Positions 24,702 to 36,807 of a stretch of 64,000 nt of DNA are shown piece by piece. The notes beneath the pieces were generated by a model. It was not told where the DNA came from. It saw nothing but the letters and a program-made list of their open reading frames with translations, and searched no databases. Positions within the stretch are counted from its first letter, which is position 1. Every line of letters begins with the position of its first letter. This stretch comes from Adenanthera pavonina (lineage: Eukaryota; Streptophyta; Magnoliopsida; Fabales; Fabaceae). Made by a program: the position numbers and the translations under genes. Where the stretch lies: NCBI GenBank assembly GCA_026686845.1, contig JAIVEN010000012.1, positions 1,118,501-1,182,500 on the forward strand, read 5' to 3'.

Positions 24702-24780
24702 GAGGAAGAAGAATTAAGAGAACATTTATTTCTAACTTGTCCGTATGTCAGAGCAATTTGGCTTAAGTAAGTAGTCACCA

Positions 24781-25880
24781 ATAGGACTGAGAACACGTAG
24801 TGATCTTAACAGATTTTGACAAAAGGAATCAGCAGTTTCTAAAAGATATAACTAGGACAGTATGCCAAAAATCACAAGATGTTCAATTAATTATATTTAT
24901 CATATCATGCCATTTTTAACAATTGTCTTTGCAAGCCCTAACCCCAACTTTAAAATTCAAATGGCACCAAATAAAGTTGACAAAATTTATATTACTGTTT
25001 CCAAACTATCACATAGTTTCTGTTGAACAATTTCAGTCACTCAATAACATTTGAGCAAAATTTCTCATTGCTGTCATTTCATTCTGTGAGCGCTATCAGT
25101 ATACATAATATTGTGAATAAATGTATTATACATACAAGCTTCTCTAAAATTTTACACAAAGTTTACAATCTGATCCTCTGATTCTTTATTTACACAATAC
25201 ATGATAAATCTAACATATTAAAAAAAATACACAAAAAATAAAGAAAAATATGATAAGAAAAAGTATTTGCAAGATATTTTTTGAGATCAAACTTTTCAAA
25301 GCTTACAATTTATTTTGCAAGTTCAACCAGGATCTTAAATATGAATTCATGGTCATAAAAATCAAGAAAATAAAAGAAGACTGCTATAAGAAAGGAAGCT
25401 TGATATGTGAGTGTCATCAAACTTCTACCGGATTATGCTTTGAAATCAAGCGTATCTATCTATTTGTAAAATTTTTAATTCTGGAGCGAACAACCATTAT
25501 CCTTTTCCTTAGAGGTTCTTGTTTCATGTTGGTTTCTTTTAGTATTAACTTGGTGGGGTCTCATATTGGCACTTTCTGAAACACTTTAATGTTTGAGATC
25601 GAATGTCTGAAATCGACTATGTTTCTGACTCCTGCTAGCTTACACTATCATTTGAAAATGAATCACATGCATTCATAATTCCCTTGACCTTATCTGTATT
25701 AAAGAAAAAAAAAAAAAAACACATGTCACTGGTTGACAAATCGTGTACTCTTTAAAGCTAGATAGGGAATATTCTAATTTATGTCGCATATAACAATACT
25801 ATAACTAACATAATTCATGGGGAAAAAAAGTCCAGATGTAATTACCTGTTTGTTGGATGTAGTCAAAACTTGAATATAAA
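24781..25880. other. AT-rich sequence with a dispersed local repeat
   Basis: No supported gene. The stretch around 25290-25400 (key phrase gaattcatggtcata) has a diverged second copy at 34430-34530. The stretch 25600-25690 (key phrase ctatgtttctgactcct) has a copy at 28415-28500. Confidence 0.45.
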
Positions 25881-26260
25881 CTGACAGCAAAATCTTTTAT
25901 AACAGAAGTCTGACTCTCAATATTCTCTTGCCAATAGTAAGCATTATAAAGCCAAATCCATATCCCTTCATACTGAGAAACCTTCACCACCTCCATAAAT
26001 GTAAATAAAGCCAAAACAAGGCAAATAGAACAGCGGGTTTGAAGTCTTACGTAACACACACACACACACACACACAAACTGACAGCAAAGTCTAATAACA
26101 GAAGTCTGACTCTTAATATTGTCTTGCCAATAGTAAGCATTATAAAGCCAAATCCATATCCCTTCATACTGAGAAACCTTCACCACCTCCATAAATGTAA
26201 ATAAAGCCAAAACAAGGCAAAGAGAACAGAGCGTTTGAAGACTTAGGTAACACACACATA
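25881..26260. repeat. Tandem duplication, period 198 bp, with an (AC)n tract
   Basis: Two copies starting at 25881 and 26079 are nearly identical over about 180 bp. The first copy ends in an (ac)n run at about 26054-26076; the second has only a short one (about 26252-26258). Minus-strand frames here read through both copies (for example EVVKVSQYEGIWIWLYNAYYWQ, in each unit), but match no domain I know. Confidence 0.85.
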
Positions 26261-27111
26261 AAACAAAAATTCAGATACATCACACCCTACATGTGATTGA
26301 TTTCAATTGTGGCAAAGAGCAGAGAATTTTTTTTAATTTTAAATAATTTCATATCATTGATTATATCTTGAAATCTATTTGAGTAATTATGAAATGAAAT
26401 TTTATGGAAAAAGAGTATTTCCTTTCCCATGCCAAAAGAAATTTAGAGTCTAGAATAAGAACAAGCCATGGATTTTATCAAGCACAATGTAGCAACGAAC
26501 AAAAATACTTGCAAAAGTTTCATTCCATATTTCAAGCCAGAATGGAAATTGAACTCAACATGTTTCTACAGAGGATTTAATCTCATACTTCATCCAATCA
26601 AGCATTAAGGAATAACATTAGATAACAGAGGCTACAAATTGTGAACTTCACAAAAAGCTCTGAATCAATAATATTCAAATCCACCAATAATCCAAAGAGC
26701 ACACACCTTCTTGTGAGGTGGAAAACTACTTCTACAAACTAGAGAAATAAATGAAAAACAAGAAACTCAAATTTGCTTCATTTTTCTTCCCTCTCATACG
26801 ATGTAATAAAACCATCGATATTTTCCATGAACAACAAGTCCCAATAATACACCAGCAACTAAATTACATAATATATCCATCTTTAAAAAGAAACTGAAAG
26901 AAACTGAAAGTCTTGACATTATATATAGGTCAAATACAGCTAGAAACATGTGGCATTAAATATCTGCATTCATCAATCTACATAACATCACTAAAAGGCA
27001 TCAAGAACAATAGGTAAAAATAGATCTAAACTATTATGGATTCATTTCCACCAAAAGTACTTAAACAAAGTAAATCTTCAATGTAATAATATTAAGAGAT
27101 TTAGAGTCAAG
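26261..27111. other. Downstream flank of F-box pseudogene copy A
   Basis: No gene. From about 26690 it is a diverged copy of 28595-29003, sharing gtgaggtggaaaactacttc and cctctcatacgatgtaataaaacca. The duplicated unit therefore includes non-coding sequence as well as the F-box relic. Confidence 0.6.
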
Positions 27112-27705
27112 GGTCTTCAATTTGGATATTATCAACTGATACAAGGCTTTCCACAAAATTTAAAAAACCAAAACCATAGCATCGTTTGTGGATAACAAAG
27201 CAAATAAATTCATTAAAAGACATAGAATAGTTTTTGCTACAGCATTCATTACTTCAAATTCAGGCTTGCAGACAATTTTATTTCTCCAAATAGTCACTGG
27301 ACGTAAGTCTGAAAACCATAGACATCTACAAGAATAATTTTTAGTCCAACTCCATCTCTCCTCAAATGCACCAGTACCCTCCTCCCTCACCCACAATTTG
27401 ACACAATATTTGTATTCTCCAGTCACATTGGAAGAAAGGCACAGCAAGCTTGTTCTTATATACAGTAAGCTTTACAATTTCATTAGAGTCTACAACAGGC
27501 ATTGATATCAATGCAAACACTTCCTTTGCTATGTCAAATGAAACTATCAAATCATATTGATCATCTTCATCTCTGTCCACCTGAAACCAAAACCAAAACA
27601 TAGCTCCACTAAAAGTAACACTTTCAGAACTAACCCATACACCCCCTAAGTTCCCAAATTCTACTTCCTTCCTATACCCTATGAATGATGAATACACTTC
27701 AATAA
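27112..27705 (-). pseudogene. F-box-associated domain pseudogene, copy A
   Basis: Minus-strand frames starting near 27697 (GYRKEVEFGNLGGVWVSS, then VSFDIAKEVFALISMP) and near 27447 (EYKYCVKLWVREEGTGAFEE) align in order with copy B at 29004-29621, but in different frames, so at least one frameshift lies near 27430. The N-terminal F-box is absent; unrelated LINE sequence begins just beyond. F-box proteins present targets to SCF ubiquitin ligases through this C-terminal domain; this relic cannot. Confidence 0.82.
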
Positions 27706-27821
27706 TATCTCATACCATTGCATCAGCAAACAAACAAGTACATAGTTAGATTGCATTATTACTACAAAAACTACAAAAAAAAGGCATCAGAATTAATCAT
27801 AGAGACTAAGGAGATGGTGGG

Positions 27822-28116
27822 CTAAACATACCCAATCTGAAAAACACATCTCTTGTAAGAAGACTTAGCAAGACAATCTACTACTCTAATCATAGAATTA
27901 GAAATCCATGTCAGTGAAAAATTCTCGTGAGACCTAGATTGTTGAATAATATCAGCAATTATCTCTTAACTAGCCCATTCTGAACTTGTGGTACCATGAT
28001 TCACTACACCAACAAGTTGTTTACTATCATATTCAAACACAACTTTTTCAAGACACATTTCAAAGGCCATTTGGAGACCTCTCTGAAGAGCAAAACACTC
28101 AGCCAAGAAGCTTGAT
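27822..28116 (-). pseudogene. LINE RNase H (RVT_3-type) fragment
   Basis: A minus-strand frame reads LAECFALQRGLQMAFEM, KVVFEYDSKQLVGVVN and, nearer its end, ENFSLTWISNSMIRVVDCLAKSS, the pattern of the RNase H-like domain at the end of plant LINE polyproteins. One in-frame TAA interrupts it and TAG at 27822-27824 closes it. The catalytic N-terminal strand is missing. A still shorter relative lies near 33400-33560. Confidence 0.7.
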
Positions 28117-29003
28117 TATGCAACCCATCTTCGACTACATAAATTAATGATGATAACATAATGATCTCTAATGCACAGTGTGGTGTGGCCAAATTTATGA
28201 AACATTAATACACAAACGCATAGAGGATGCATCATTATGTAAGAAAAACAACTTTTAATGTTATTATTTTTTTTGGGCATGTAATTATGGAAAGATCATC
28301 TAGCTTTATATTTTTTTTCTTGACAAATGCTATGTACACACATATAAGAAGAGATAGTTGTTGCGTATGTGGGTAGACAATATGAGAAGTAAGGCACTTC
28401 CTAAAACACAGTGTTTGATATTAACTATGTTTCTGACTCCTACTACCTCACACCATCATTTGAAAATGAATCACTTGCATTTATAATTCTCCCTTCATCT
28501 TATCTTTATTGAAAAATTTTCTGGTGTTTCTAGCTGCGAAGTTGTGTACTCTTCAAAAAATACTCTGACCAACTAATATGCTAACCAACCAATGATCCAA
28601 AGAGCATACACCTTCTGGTGAGGTGGAAAACTACTTCCACAAACTAGAGAAATGAAATGAAGAAAAAAAACACTCCAATTTGATTCACTTTTCTTCCCTC
28701 TCATACGATGTAATAAAACCATAGGTATATTACATGAACAACAAGTCCCAATAATCCATACATCAGCAACTAAATTATATTATATATCCAATTTTGAAAG
28801 AAAACTGAAAAAACTTGATACTATAGATAAGTCAAACACAGCTAGAAATATCTGTCAATGAATATTTGCATTCATCATTGACATAACATAGCTACAAGGC
28901 ACCTAGAATCATGGGTAAATAATGACCTAAGCTGTTATGGATTCATTTCCTCCAAAAGTGCTTAAACTAAGTAAACCTATAATGTAATAATTTAGATTTA
29001 GGA
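28117..29003. other. Non-coding flank, part of the F-box tandem duplication
   Basis: From about 28595 to 29003 this is the second copy of 26690-27111. Before that, 28412-28520 repeats 25598-25700. No gene is supported. Confidence 0.55.
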
Positions 29004-30167
29004 TCAAGGCTCTTCAATGTGGATGTTGCCGACTGATACAAGGCTTTCCACATAATTGAAAAAACCAAGACCAGAGCAATGTTTGCGGATAGCAAACCCC
29101 TTAAATTCATTTGTAGTGATATTGAACAGGTATAGAAAACTTTTTGTTTCATCATTCTCCACTTCAAATTTAGCTTCGTATAAAATTGTATTCCTCCAAA
29201 TAGTGGCTGGATATAAGTCTAACAAGCACGGTGAAGGGCTGCTAGTATAATTCTTAGCCCAAGAGTAAGTCCAATTCCATCTCTCCCTGGATGGACCTGT
29301 ACCCTCCTCCAACACCCACAATTGGACACAATATTCATTTTCCCCAGTTGTATTGAAAGAAAGCACAGCAAGTTTGTTCTCATACACAGTAAGTTTTACA
29401 ATTGCAGTAGAGTCAAAAGCAGGCATTGGTAACAATGCAAACACTTCCCTTGCTATATCAAATGAAACTATCCAATCATATTGAAAATGTTCTTCTCTAT
29501 CCTCGTTGAGCCCAAACCAAAACATAGTTCCATTGGCAGTAACAGTTTTATAACTAACCCATACACCCTGTAAGTTCCAAAATTCTACTTCCTTCCATGA
29601 CCCTATGCATAATGAATTCACTTCTACTCAGTAGATTTTATAAAAATAATCATCCTCAAGAAGATAAATTCTCACTATTTTGTAATCATTAACAAATGAA
29701 ATGAACCCAAATTGTAAATGGTAGCTACCATTAAAATCATTAATAGTTCCGGGTACCTGCCTTAACTCTCTGGTCGCTAGATTCCACAATGAAAGGGAAT
29801 GTGAATATACACCATCATTGGTGATTTTAAGACAGAGCAAGCCATTACTGGAACCGATGATTCTTAAATGAGAGGAATCAATCAATGATGCATTCTTAAA
29901 TTCATGGAGTTGCATGTCGCAATCTAGCAAATCAAAGTGCCAATCATTGGATATCAAACGTTGCCATGGGAGGAGAAGAGAAGGGTTTAGATAACTGGAA
30001 TGTTGGAGATGGTCTCGGATGAAAGATGGGGTTTAGAGGAGATTTTTCCAATCTTTGCACACACATCGAAATCGGATTAGGGATTTTACTAGAAGTCGTT
30101 TGAGAATGTTTGAGATGATGTCTTGGGGAAGAAAGTGTGTGTCGCCATCCATTGCAATCTCCTTCAT
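29004..30167 (-). pseudogene. F-box/F-box-associated protein, copy B, two stops
   Basis: A single minus-strand frame of 387 codons from ATG at 30167-30165 to TGA at 29006-29004. The F-box is at about residues 10-45 (LPQDIISNILKRLLVKSLIRF, then VCKDWKNLL), followed by LISNDWHFDLL, GSSNGLLCL, LWNLATRELRQVP and the F-box-associated interaction domain with SWKEVEFWN and VSFDIAREVFALLPMP. This matches plant F-box proteins of the CPR1/At3g06240 kind, which act in SCF ubiquitin ligases. TAA at 30035-30033 cuts it inside the F-box and TGA at 29630-29628 cuts it before the last domain. There is no frameshift, so decay is recent or the stops need checking. An intron hiding the stops is not supported by splice sites I can see. 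Confidence 0.88.
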
Positions 30168-30885
30168 GGTGCTCGATGGGGAAGGAGGGAGCTCTGAGTC
30201 ACAGAGGAAGACCTCCGCAATTAAAAGGGGTCAGTTGAGCTGTGATAATAAAAATAAAAATAAAAAAGATCAGGATCTAGTTATCTATAAATCGATTTTT
30301 TCTTTTTTTTTCCGATAACTAATAAATTATTAAAAATTTAAGCGTTTACTATAAACTAATTCTGTATTTGATTAAATACGTAAAGAAATTATTACAAAAT
30401 ACAAAACTAATAAAAGTAATTTAAATTTTAATTTTTATCAAATACAAATGCACTAATTTAAATTAATTATGAATAAAATTTTAATATCAAAGGTCATTTA
30501 TTATCAATTCCAATGTATCTATTATTATATAAGAATTTAAAAAATCTTAAATAGAGTTGTAAGAGATTGAACTTGTTTATGATATTTATCTATTATTCCT
30601 TTTTGTTTTAAGGAGTTTTTTTTTATCGTGTTAATATTATCTATTTAGTTTTTAACTATGTTTTTAGCCTCTTAATTTTTAAACATTTTTTAATCAACCA
30701 TCGTTAATATTTTTTCCAGCAAAAATGAAGAATGATTTTAAAATGTGGACCAATGAGTCAAACTAAAGCGATATCCTTATCAATGGGCATGGATAAGTCG
30801 TTTAACATAATGAGATCGATTTGCAGTCGATGTCATGAGATTATCCTAATTAAAAAGCAACAGCCACCAAGCAAACTTATTATTA
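30168..30885. other. AT-rich intergenic sequence upstream of the F-box pseudogene
   Basis: Probable former promoter next to 30167; otherwise AT-rich with nothing recognised. Confidence 0.4.
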
Positions 30886-31300
30886 TTATTAGATTTTTTT
30901 TCTTTTTGTTAAAGAAGAAAGATTTTAAGGATAGCAAAATTTTGAAAGATATCATAATATTATTATTATTATTATTATTATTGGTTTTTGGCAGTGTCAC
31001 ACCCTCTCTTTAAGAAGAGAACTTGATAAATAATTTTGATTCTCTATATCTTTTTATTTATTTGAAAATTGAAAATCTTGTGGATTGGTGGGTGATTAGA
31101 AAATTTTGGGGGATAATTTTTATATTAAGATACCTTTTTAATCTTATTTTTCATCTATTATTTCAATCTTTTTGGAGGATAATCTCAAGAGATTGCTCCT
31201 CTTTTCTTTTGATTTTTTGTTTTTAAAATCTTGAAAGATAACTCTTTAATATTTTGTTTTTCATCTCTTTTGGATTTTCTAGAGCATAAATCCTCTAAAA
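30886..31300. repeat. Local direct repeat, copy 1
   Basis: Aligns with 32795-33130: tttaaggatagcaa, gaaagatatcat, a (att)n run (30955-30981 here), cacac(c/t)ctctctt, and tgctcctcttttctttt occur in the same order in both. Each copy holds a trinucleotide run that could vary in length. Confidence 0.65.
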
Positions 31301-31477
31301 TATAGTTTTTACTTTCCTATTCCTCCTTCTTCTACAAATTTTTTATAAGCTAGAAATAATTCTCATCCTCCTCCAAAAAATACACCTATGAGCCCACTTA
31401 TTAATAAGAGGACAAGTTTATCCCTGGCCACAATGCCCATGCCATCTCTTTTGCTTGAAGCACTAAGGCCCCATTAA

Positions 31478-31866
31478 TGGTGGAGTCACGTTATGGTGAG
31501 AGTGGACATATGCTCACACTCACTTTGACAAAAATTATTAGAGTAATATATAAGTTGATAATTTGCAATCCTTATTTTAAATATTTAAATCCACCTAATT
31601 TTTATTTTTTTTTTATTCAGACCAAAATCTATATGAGTATAAAAGTTTTTTATATTTGTAATAATTAACTCAAATTCAATAATTTTGATCCAAAATTTTA
31701 AACAAATTAAACTCAAACACCAAAAATCTATCATTATTTACTTTTTATTTTTAGAATCAATTTTTTTAGTAATAAACTCACATAATTATTATAATATTAT
31801 TTTTTAATTATTAATTTTTAAATTAATTTGCCCCTACTGGTCCGCAGTCCTGGCTCCGCCACTGGG
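31478..31866. mobile_element. Small hAT-like non-autonomous element
   Basis: Flanked by a perfect 8-bp direct repeat, cccattaa (31470-31477 and 31867-31874). The left end tggtggagtcacg is an inverted match (10 of 13) to tggcggagccagg read inward from the right end, with five extra bases outside it on the right. The 8-bp duplication suits hAT. The interior is AT-rich and non-coding. The exact left base is uncertain by about 3 bp. Confidence 0.7.
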
Positions 31867-31905
31867 CCCATTAATATTGACCCTACTTTAACATCATATA
31901 ACACA

Positions 31906-32500
31906 TCAGCAACCTCTATACACATGGCTAATCTTCCAAAACCAATCAGCCTCCACAAATTTCTTTAGCCGCTTCAAAAACTGATTGGGAGCCTCACCCT
32001 TGGACCACCAGTTCTGAAGCATATTACAAACCACTTGAGAATCACTTTCCACTTCGAAATTCTTCCATCCTCTCTCCTTCAGCAGTTCCATAGCTGTAAG
32101 CAGCCCCCATAATTCCGACTCAATAGCTGTGCAAATCCCCAACCTTCTCCGAAAGCCACACAACCACATGCCTTCACTGTTTCTAATCACACCTCCTCAA
32201 CCTGCCTCCCCTGGACAACCCTTTGCAGAACCATCGAAATTCAGTTTTGTCCAAACACCCAAAAAGGGTGATATGTTGATCATCCAACGCAAAACCAAGA
32301 TTGCAACCAAACATAATAAATAGCCTTCACTCAATCACATAAAAAGAAGTAAATGCCCAGTAGTCTCCCATGTACAATTGCATATCTTGCATATATACCG
32401 AGTCAGAGGCACATTTACGACTCCACAAATTTTTCTTAGTAGGAAGAGTTTCATTGCATGCTCTCCACAAAAAATGCTCCACCTTCGGCTGAGCATTGAG
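31906..32500 (-). pseudogene. LINE C-terminal remnant: zinc-binding plus RNase H
   Basis: In minus-strand order: a zinc-binding reverse-transcriptase piece at about 32500-32380 (FLWRACNETLPTKKNLWSRK), then an RNase H-like domain at 32260-31906 (LNFDGSAKG, GGVIRNSEGMWLCGF, SELWGLLTAMELL, EVESDSQVV). An in-frame TGA lies between GEAG and GGVIRN, and the intervening segment is out of frame. In an intact LINE these domains follow the reverse transcriptase. No reverse transcriptase is found next to it. Confidence 0.75.
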
Positions 32501-32794
32501 CTTCCCGATATTATTTCTTTTGTTAACTCATCCTCAAACTCTATTTTTCTGCCCTTTCTTATGATCTCATGTCTTCTATTTATATGGAAGCTTTTGCGTG
32601 TTTTTTTGGGGCCACATCTATTTATAGGGAAGCTATTCATATATATTTTGTTGATGGTGAAAATAAAATTCATATATATTTTGTTTTGAAAAATCTTTAA
32701 AATGTTATAAACAAGAAATTTAGCCAACGGGTTTTCTCTAGATAATATTTTGATCTCCTAATCACTTTTGATAATTATTAACTCTTTTTAGTTA
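32501..32794. other. Unassigned sequence
   Basis: Possible further LINE decay on the minus strand close to 32500. A short repeated phrase, ttcatatatattttgtt, occurs at about 32636 and 32668. Nothing else is recognised. Confidence 0.3.
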
Positions 32795-33130
32795 AAGATC
32801 TTTAAGGACCGCAATATTTTAAAAGATATCATTCATCATTATTATTATTATTATTAGACATTCTCACACTCTCTCTTAAAAGAAAACTAGATAAAAAATT
32901 TTAATTCTCTCGTTTTAAATTTATTTGAAAATATTTGGATAGGATTGTTTGGAAATTTTTGGGAGATAATTCTTAGATATTTTTTTATCTTATTTTTCAT
33001 CTATTATTTTAATTTTTTAAAGGATAATCCTCACAGATATTGCTCCTCTTTTCTTTTAATTTTTTTTAATCTTGAAAGATAATTCTTCATTTTTGTATTT
33101 CTATAAGATAATTTTTGTATTTCATCTTTT
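32795..33130. repeat. Local direct repeat, copy 2
   Basis: Diverged copy of 30886-31300, including a shorter (att)n run at about 32838-32856. The two copies bracket the LINE remnant and the small hAT-like element. Confidence 0.65.
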
Positions 33131-35659
33131 TTAGATTTTCTAGAAGATAAATGGATAATTTTCTGAAGAAAATAGGCTTTTATACTCAACTACTTCTTCC
33201 TCTTCGTCTCTCTGTCTGTTTTTTTTTTTTAAAACTTTTGTTCATACCATTTTATTATTTTATTTTTATTTTCAATGCAAATTCCTAGAGAGAACATTTT
33301 ATTATTGTTGTATTTTTTTTTTCACTCAAATGTTGCGGGACAAGAGATAGTATTCATAATTAGAATTAATAATAGAAACTAAGTAGTATTAGAATTTCAT
33401 CTTTGACTAGAGTTTCTACTACTGAACAATGAATACCCAACTTGTGAAACACATATTTTAGGAAAATTTTGAAAGCCAATCAATTGTTTATTATCATATT
33501 CAAACAAAACATTTTTCCGATATATAGCTATTTGATCCCCTGGAATTGAACCCAAAACCACAATTACTTAATGGGGAAAATTTATATATAATACTGCAGT
33601 AACCAAGATAACGATCCCTTATAACCATCCCTATGCCCAGGGGCCGAGCTAGATGCACATTGTGGGAGCCAAATTTTTTAAAAATCAATATATATTGTTA
33701 AGGTTAATTTTAGTTTTTTAATATTGATCATAAATAAATTTTTGAGAATAACTTTATAACCCAAAATAGATCATTACATAATAAATAATGTATAATTATA
33801 TAATATTAAAAAACATAGAAAAAATATACAGAGTGAAATCATATATCTAATATACTAATTTTAAGCAAAAACATAAAAAATTAAAATATAAAAGAGTTTA
33901 TAAAAATAAATAAATATATAGAAGATAAAAATTATAAAAGTACCATGTTTAACATATGTAACTTAATCTTAATTCTGCAAATTAAGTAATAAAAAATAAA
34001 TCTATATTCATGTAATTGCTAATTGCTAAATTTTTATAATAATGATATGTGTTCTTCCAAACAATTTTAAAAAAGGGAACCTGCGTGATATAAATATTAA
34101 GTATCTCTCTTATTTTTAATTACTGGACACTTAATATTAATCAACATAAAAAATATTTTAAGAAAAATAAAATACATATGTTACTTTTATTTAATTAATG
34201 AAACACACTAAAAATAAAACATTTTAAAGTAAGCCCAAATTATATCAACTCGACCAGCAAGCAACCATTTATCTAAAATTCTACCCCCCAAAAAAAAAAG
34301 TTCACAATCTGAACTCTAATTTGCTATTTATAATTAACATTTGATGAAGCTGATATATTAAAAAATTCTCTAAAAAATCATGAAAAATTATGTTAAACTT
34401 GTAAGATAATTTTTGAAGGATCAAACTTTTTTAGAAAATTACATTTTATTTTGTAAGTTACAAAATGATCTAAAGCATGAATTCATGGTCATAGAAATCA
34501 CAAAGATAAAAGAACATTGTTATAAGAAAGCAATAGTACAATAGAATGAGGTACAACATTTTCAGACACGAGGGCATTTCCAGATTTCTAGATACACCAA
34601 CATCAAGTGGTAATAGGAAGAAAGAGACGTTCGAGAGTTTCAGTTAGCATTTCCTCTTTCCCACTGTCGTTCTGCTGAAGGTGGGTAGTAGGGCACCAAT
34701 ACATAAATATCTTCACATGAAATGCTAAATTTCAAAGGGACTAGTATGAGAGGAACTAGCCAGCTGCATTAACACCTCTAGGATCAAACTGTGTCATGCT
34801 ACAGCTAGCATAGGCACCTTTTTCCTATAAAAATGCTATTTTGGTTGTCATTCTAAAAAAATTTATCATGTAAATTAAAATGACTCAAATATCACTTAAT
34901 ATATAATTTAAAATTAAAAGTAGACTAGAGTTGCAGTATACATTATTCAAATGGTATGACTCTTTTATTGGGCTCCTACCCTTCCTTCTCTTTTTTCTCT
35001 ATTTGGATGGGCTTCATATTTCCCTTGTTTGTTCTTTTTTTTTTTTTCATCTGCATATGAGATTCATCTTTTCTAATTCATTTCAAGTGGGCCCATGTTC
35101 TTTCCTTTGTCTTAAGTTTATTTTAATTAAATTAATATAATTTGATATTTGTTCATTTTTTATTTTCTTAATTTTAATTAAGCTAAATTAAATTAATATT
35201 ACCTCATATTTCTTTTTCCAAATTTAATATTTTTGAATTCTAAATTTTTTATTATTTTTTACTAATTAATTAGTTTTGATTTTGTTTTCTAAATCTATAT
35301 TAATTTTAATTAATATCATTTTATATTATTTTTTTTAGAGGAGAGTAAGTAATGAGGTTCTTTTTGAATTCAATATTTTTTAAAATTAAATAAAACATGT
35401 GCGGGGAAGAAAAATCTAATTAGAATTAATATATTTCTTCAGTTTGTATTTTTTAAAAATCAGAATAGATTTTTGTCTTATGCGAGAATGTATTATAGAT
35501 TCAAAAAAAAAGTTAATGTATTTCTTTAGTTTGTATTTTTCAGTCATACAAAGACACAAAGGATGCAGACACACAAGACAAACCACAAGAACGCAACAGC
35601 CATGAGAGATTAAGGTCCCGACAGCAAATGAATCAAAGATGTAGCCATAAAGAAACACT
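33131..35659. other. AT-rich intergenic sequence with small relics
   Basis: At about 33400-33560 the minus strand holds a shortened relative of the LINE RNase H fragment at 27822-28116 (shared VLFEYDNKQLIG-like and CVSQVGYS-like segments). At 34430-34530 there is a copy of 25290-25400. The stretch 34530-34850 is less AT-rich but I cannot identify it. Otherwise nothing. Confidence 0.4.
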
Positions 35660-36807
35660 GTAGATGCTAGGGTTGATCAAAGACCGGGCAAGACCGGGTT
35701 CGCAACCAACCCTATGTCTGGTCCTATATGGGGACGAACCACAAAGATAGAGACCGAGGACCAGTCTTGCCCGGTCAAGCTCGAGACTAAAATAGGATCG
35801 GGTTAGGAGACTGGGGTGAGATCGGGTTGGAAGACTATCATGCCTTATCTTGTCCTTGTCTTGAATTTTTTTTGTTTAAAATTTTTTGCAAAACGAAAAC
35901 AAGAACCAAAACATAAAATAACTAAAATCTATATAAATTTATTGGACTAAAAAGTTGGGTTATATATCTTGGACTAAAAATTCAAATGAGATTGGAAATT
36001 TAAACTGAAAGACTTTACTTTACTACAAAATCATCAAAGCACCTTAGTAAACACAATAAACAAGAGACGTAATTTATATTATAAGCACAACATATAAGCC
36101 TCAAAATGTCGTCCTGGAGCTTATACAATATACATGATAAACATACTAAACAAAAAACTAGGTCTTTATGATGCTAAGCTTATCAATTGATTCTCCAATT
36201 GCACAAATATGATTGTACCCAGTACATGTAAGGATGTTCCTGAACAATAATCAATATATATATATGAAAGGCAATAATAATTAGAATCAATATATATTAA
36301 TCATGATTCATTCCATATAAGTATATTAACAAAAGATCACCACATAATGTGCATCTCATGATTCTTCCATAATGATCACATAAGCTACACAGAAGGATTC
36401 CATATTCAATATCAGTATATATTAACAAAAGATCATTCTAGCTTAAATCCTATCATTCATAACAAAAGTTACTGAGATGTCAGTCTAAATCCAACCTAAA
36501 CCTTCCCATTTGCATCCTAAGAAGTGTTATCCCATATCAACCTATCACAAAAAGGTCATTCAATATTCATCTAACTAGCCACAACAAAAAAGGTCATTTC
36601 AAATCACAAAAACAACCATTCAAATATCTAGAAAATGATATTGTTGAAAAATCTGAAACGGGAGGGCCATTCAACATCAATCAAATCCATCAAATCGCCC
36701 TCTCCACTTTCAGTTACACCGGAAAGATATGAAAAATATATAAAGCACAAGTAGTCAACAACCAAATAAAAATGTAAAGTACTAAAGTATAATCAATTAC
36801 AAATATA

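Larger units (their letters stand above)
23542..24780 (+). pseudogene. Reverse-transcriptase zinc-binding (zf-RVT) fragment, split by a LINE
   Basis: Joining 23542-23590 to 24718-24780, with the 16-bp duplication counted once, reads as one plus-strand frame with Cys-X2-Cys (codons 23560 and 23569), then EHLF, TCP and AIWL. That is the zinc-binding domain found after the reverse transcriptase in plant LINEs. Only this short domain remains. It was interrupted by the minus-strand LINE described separately, which entered the run of Glu codons. Confidence 0.7.

Noticed and set aside
29056..29250. A plus-strand frame opposite the F-box pseudogene
   Set aside because: It is a shadow of the minus-strand F-box-associated coding sequence.
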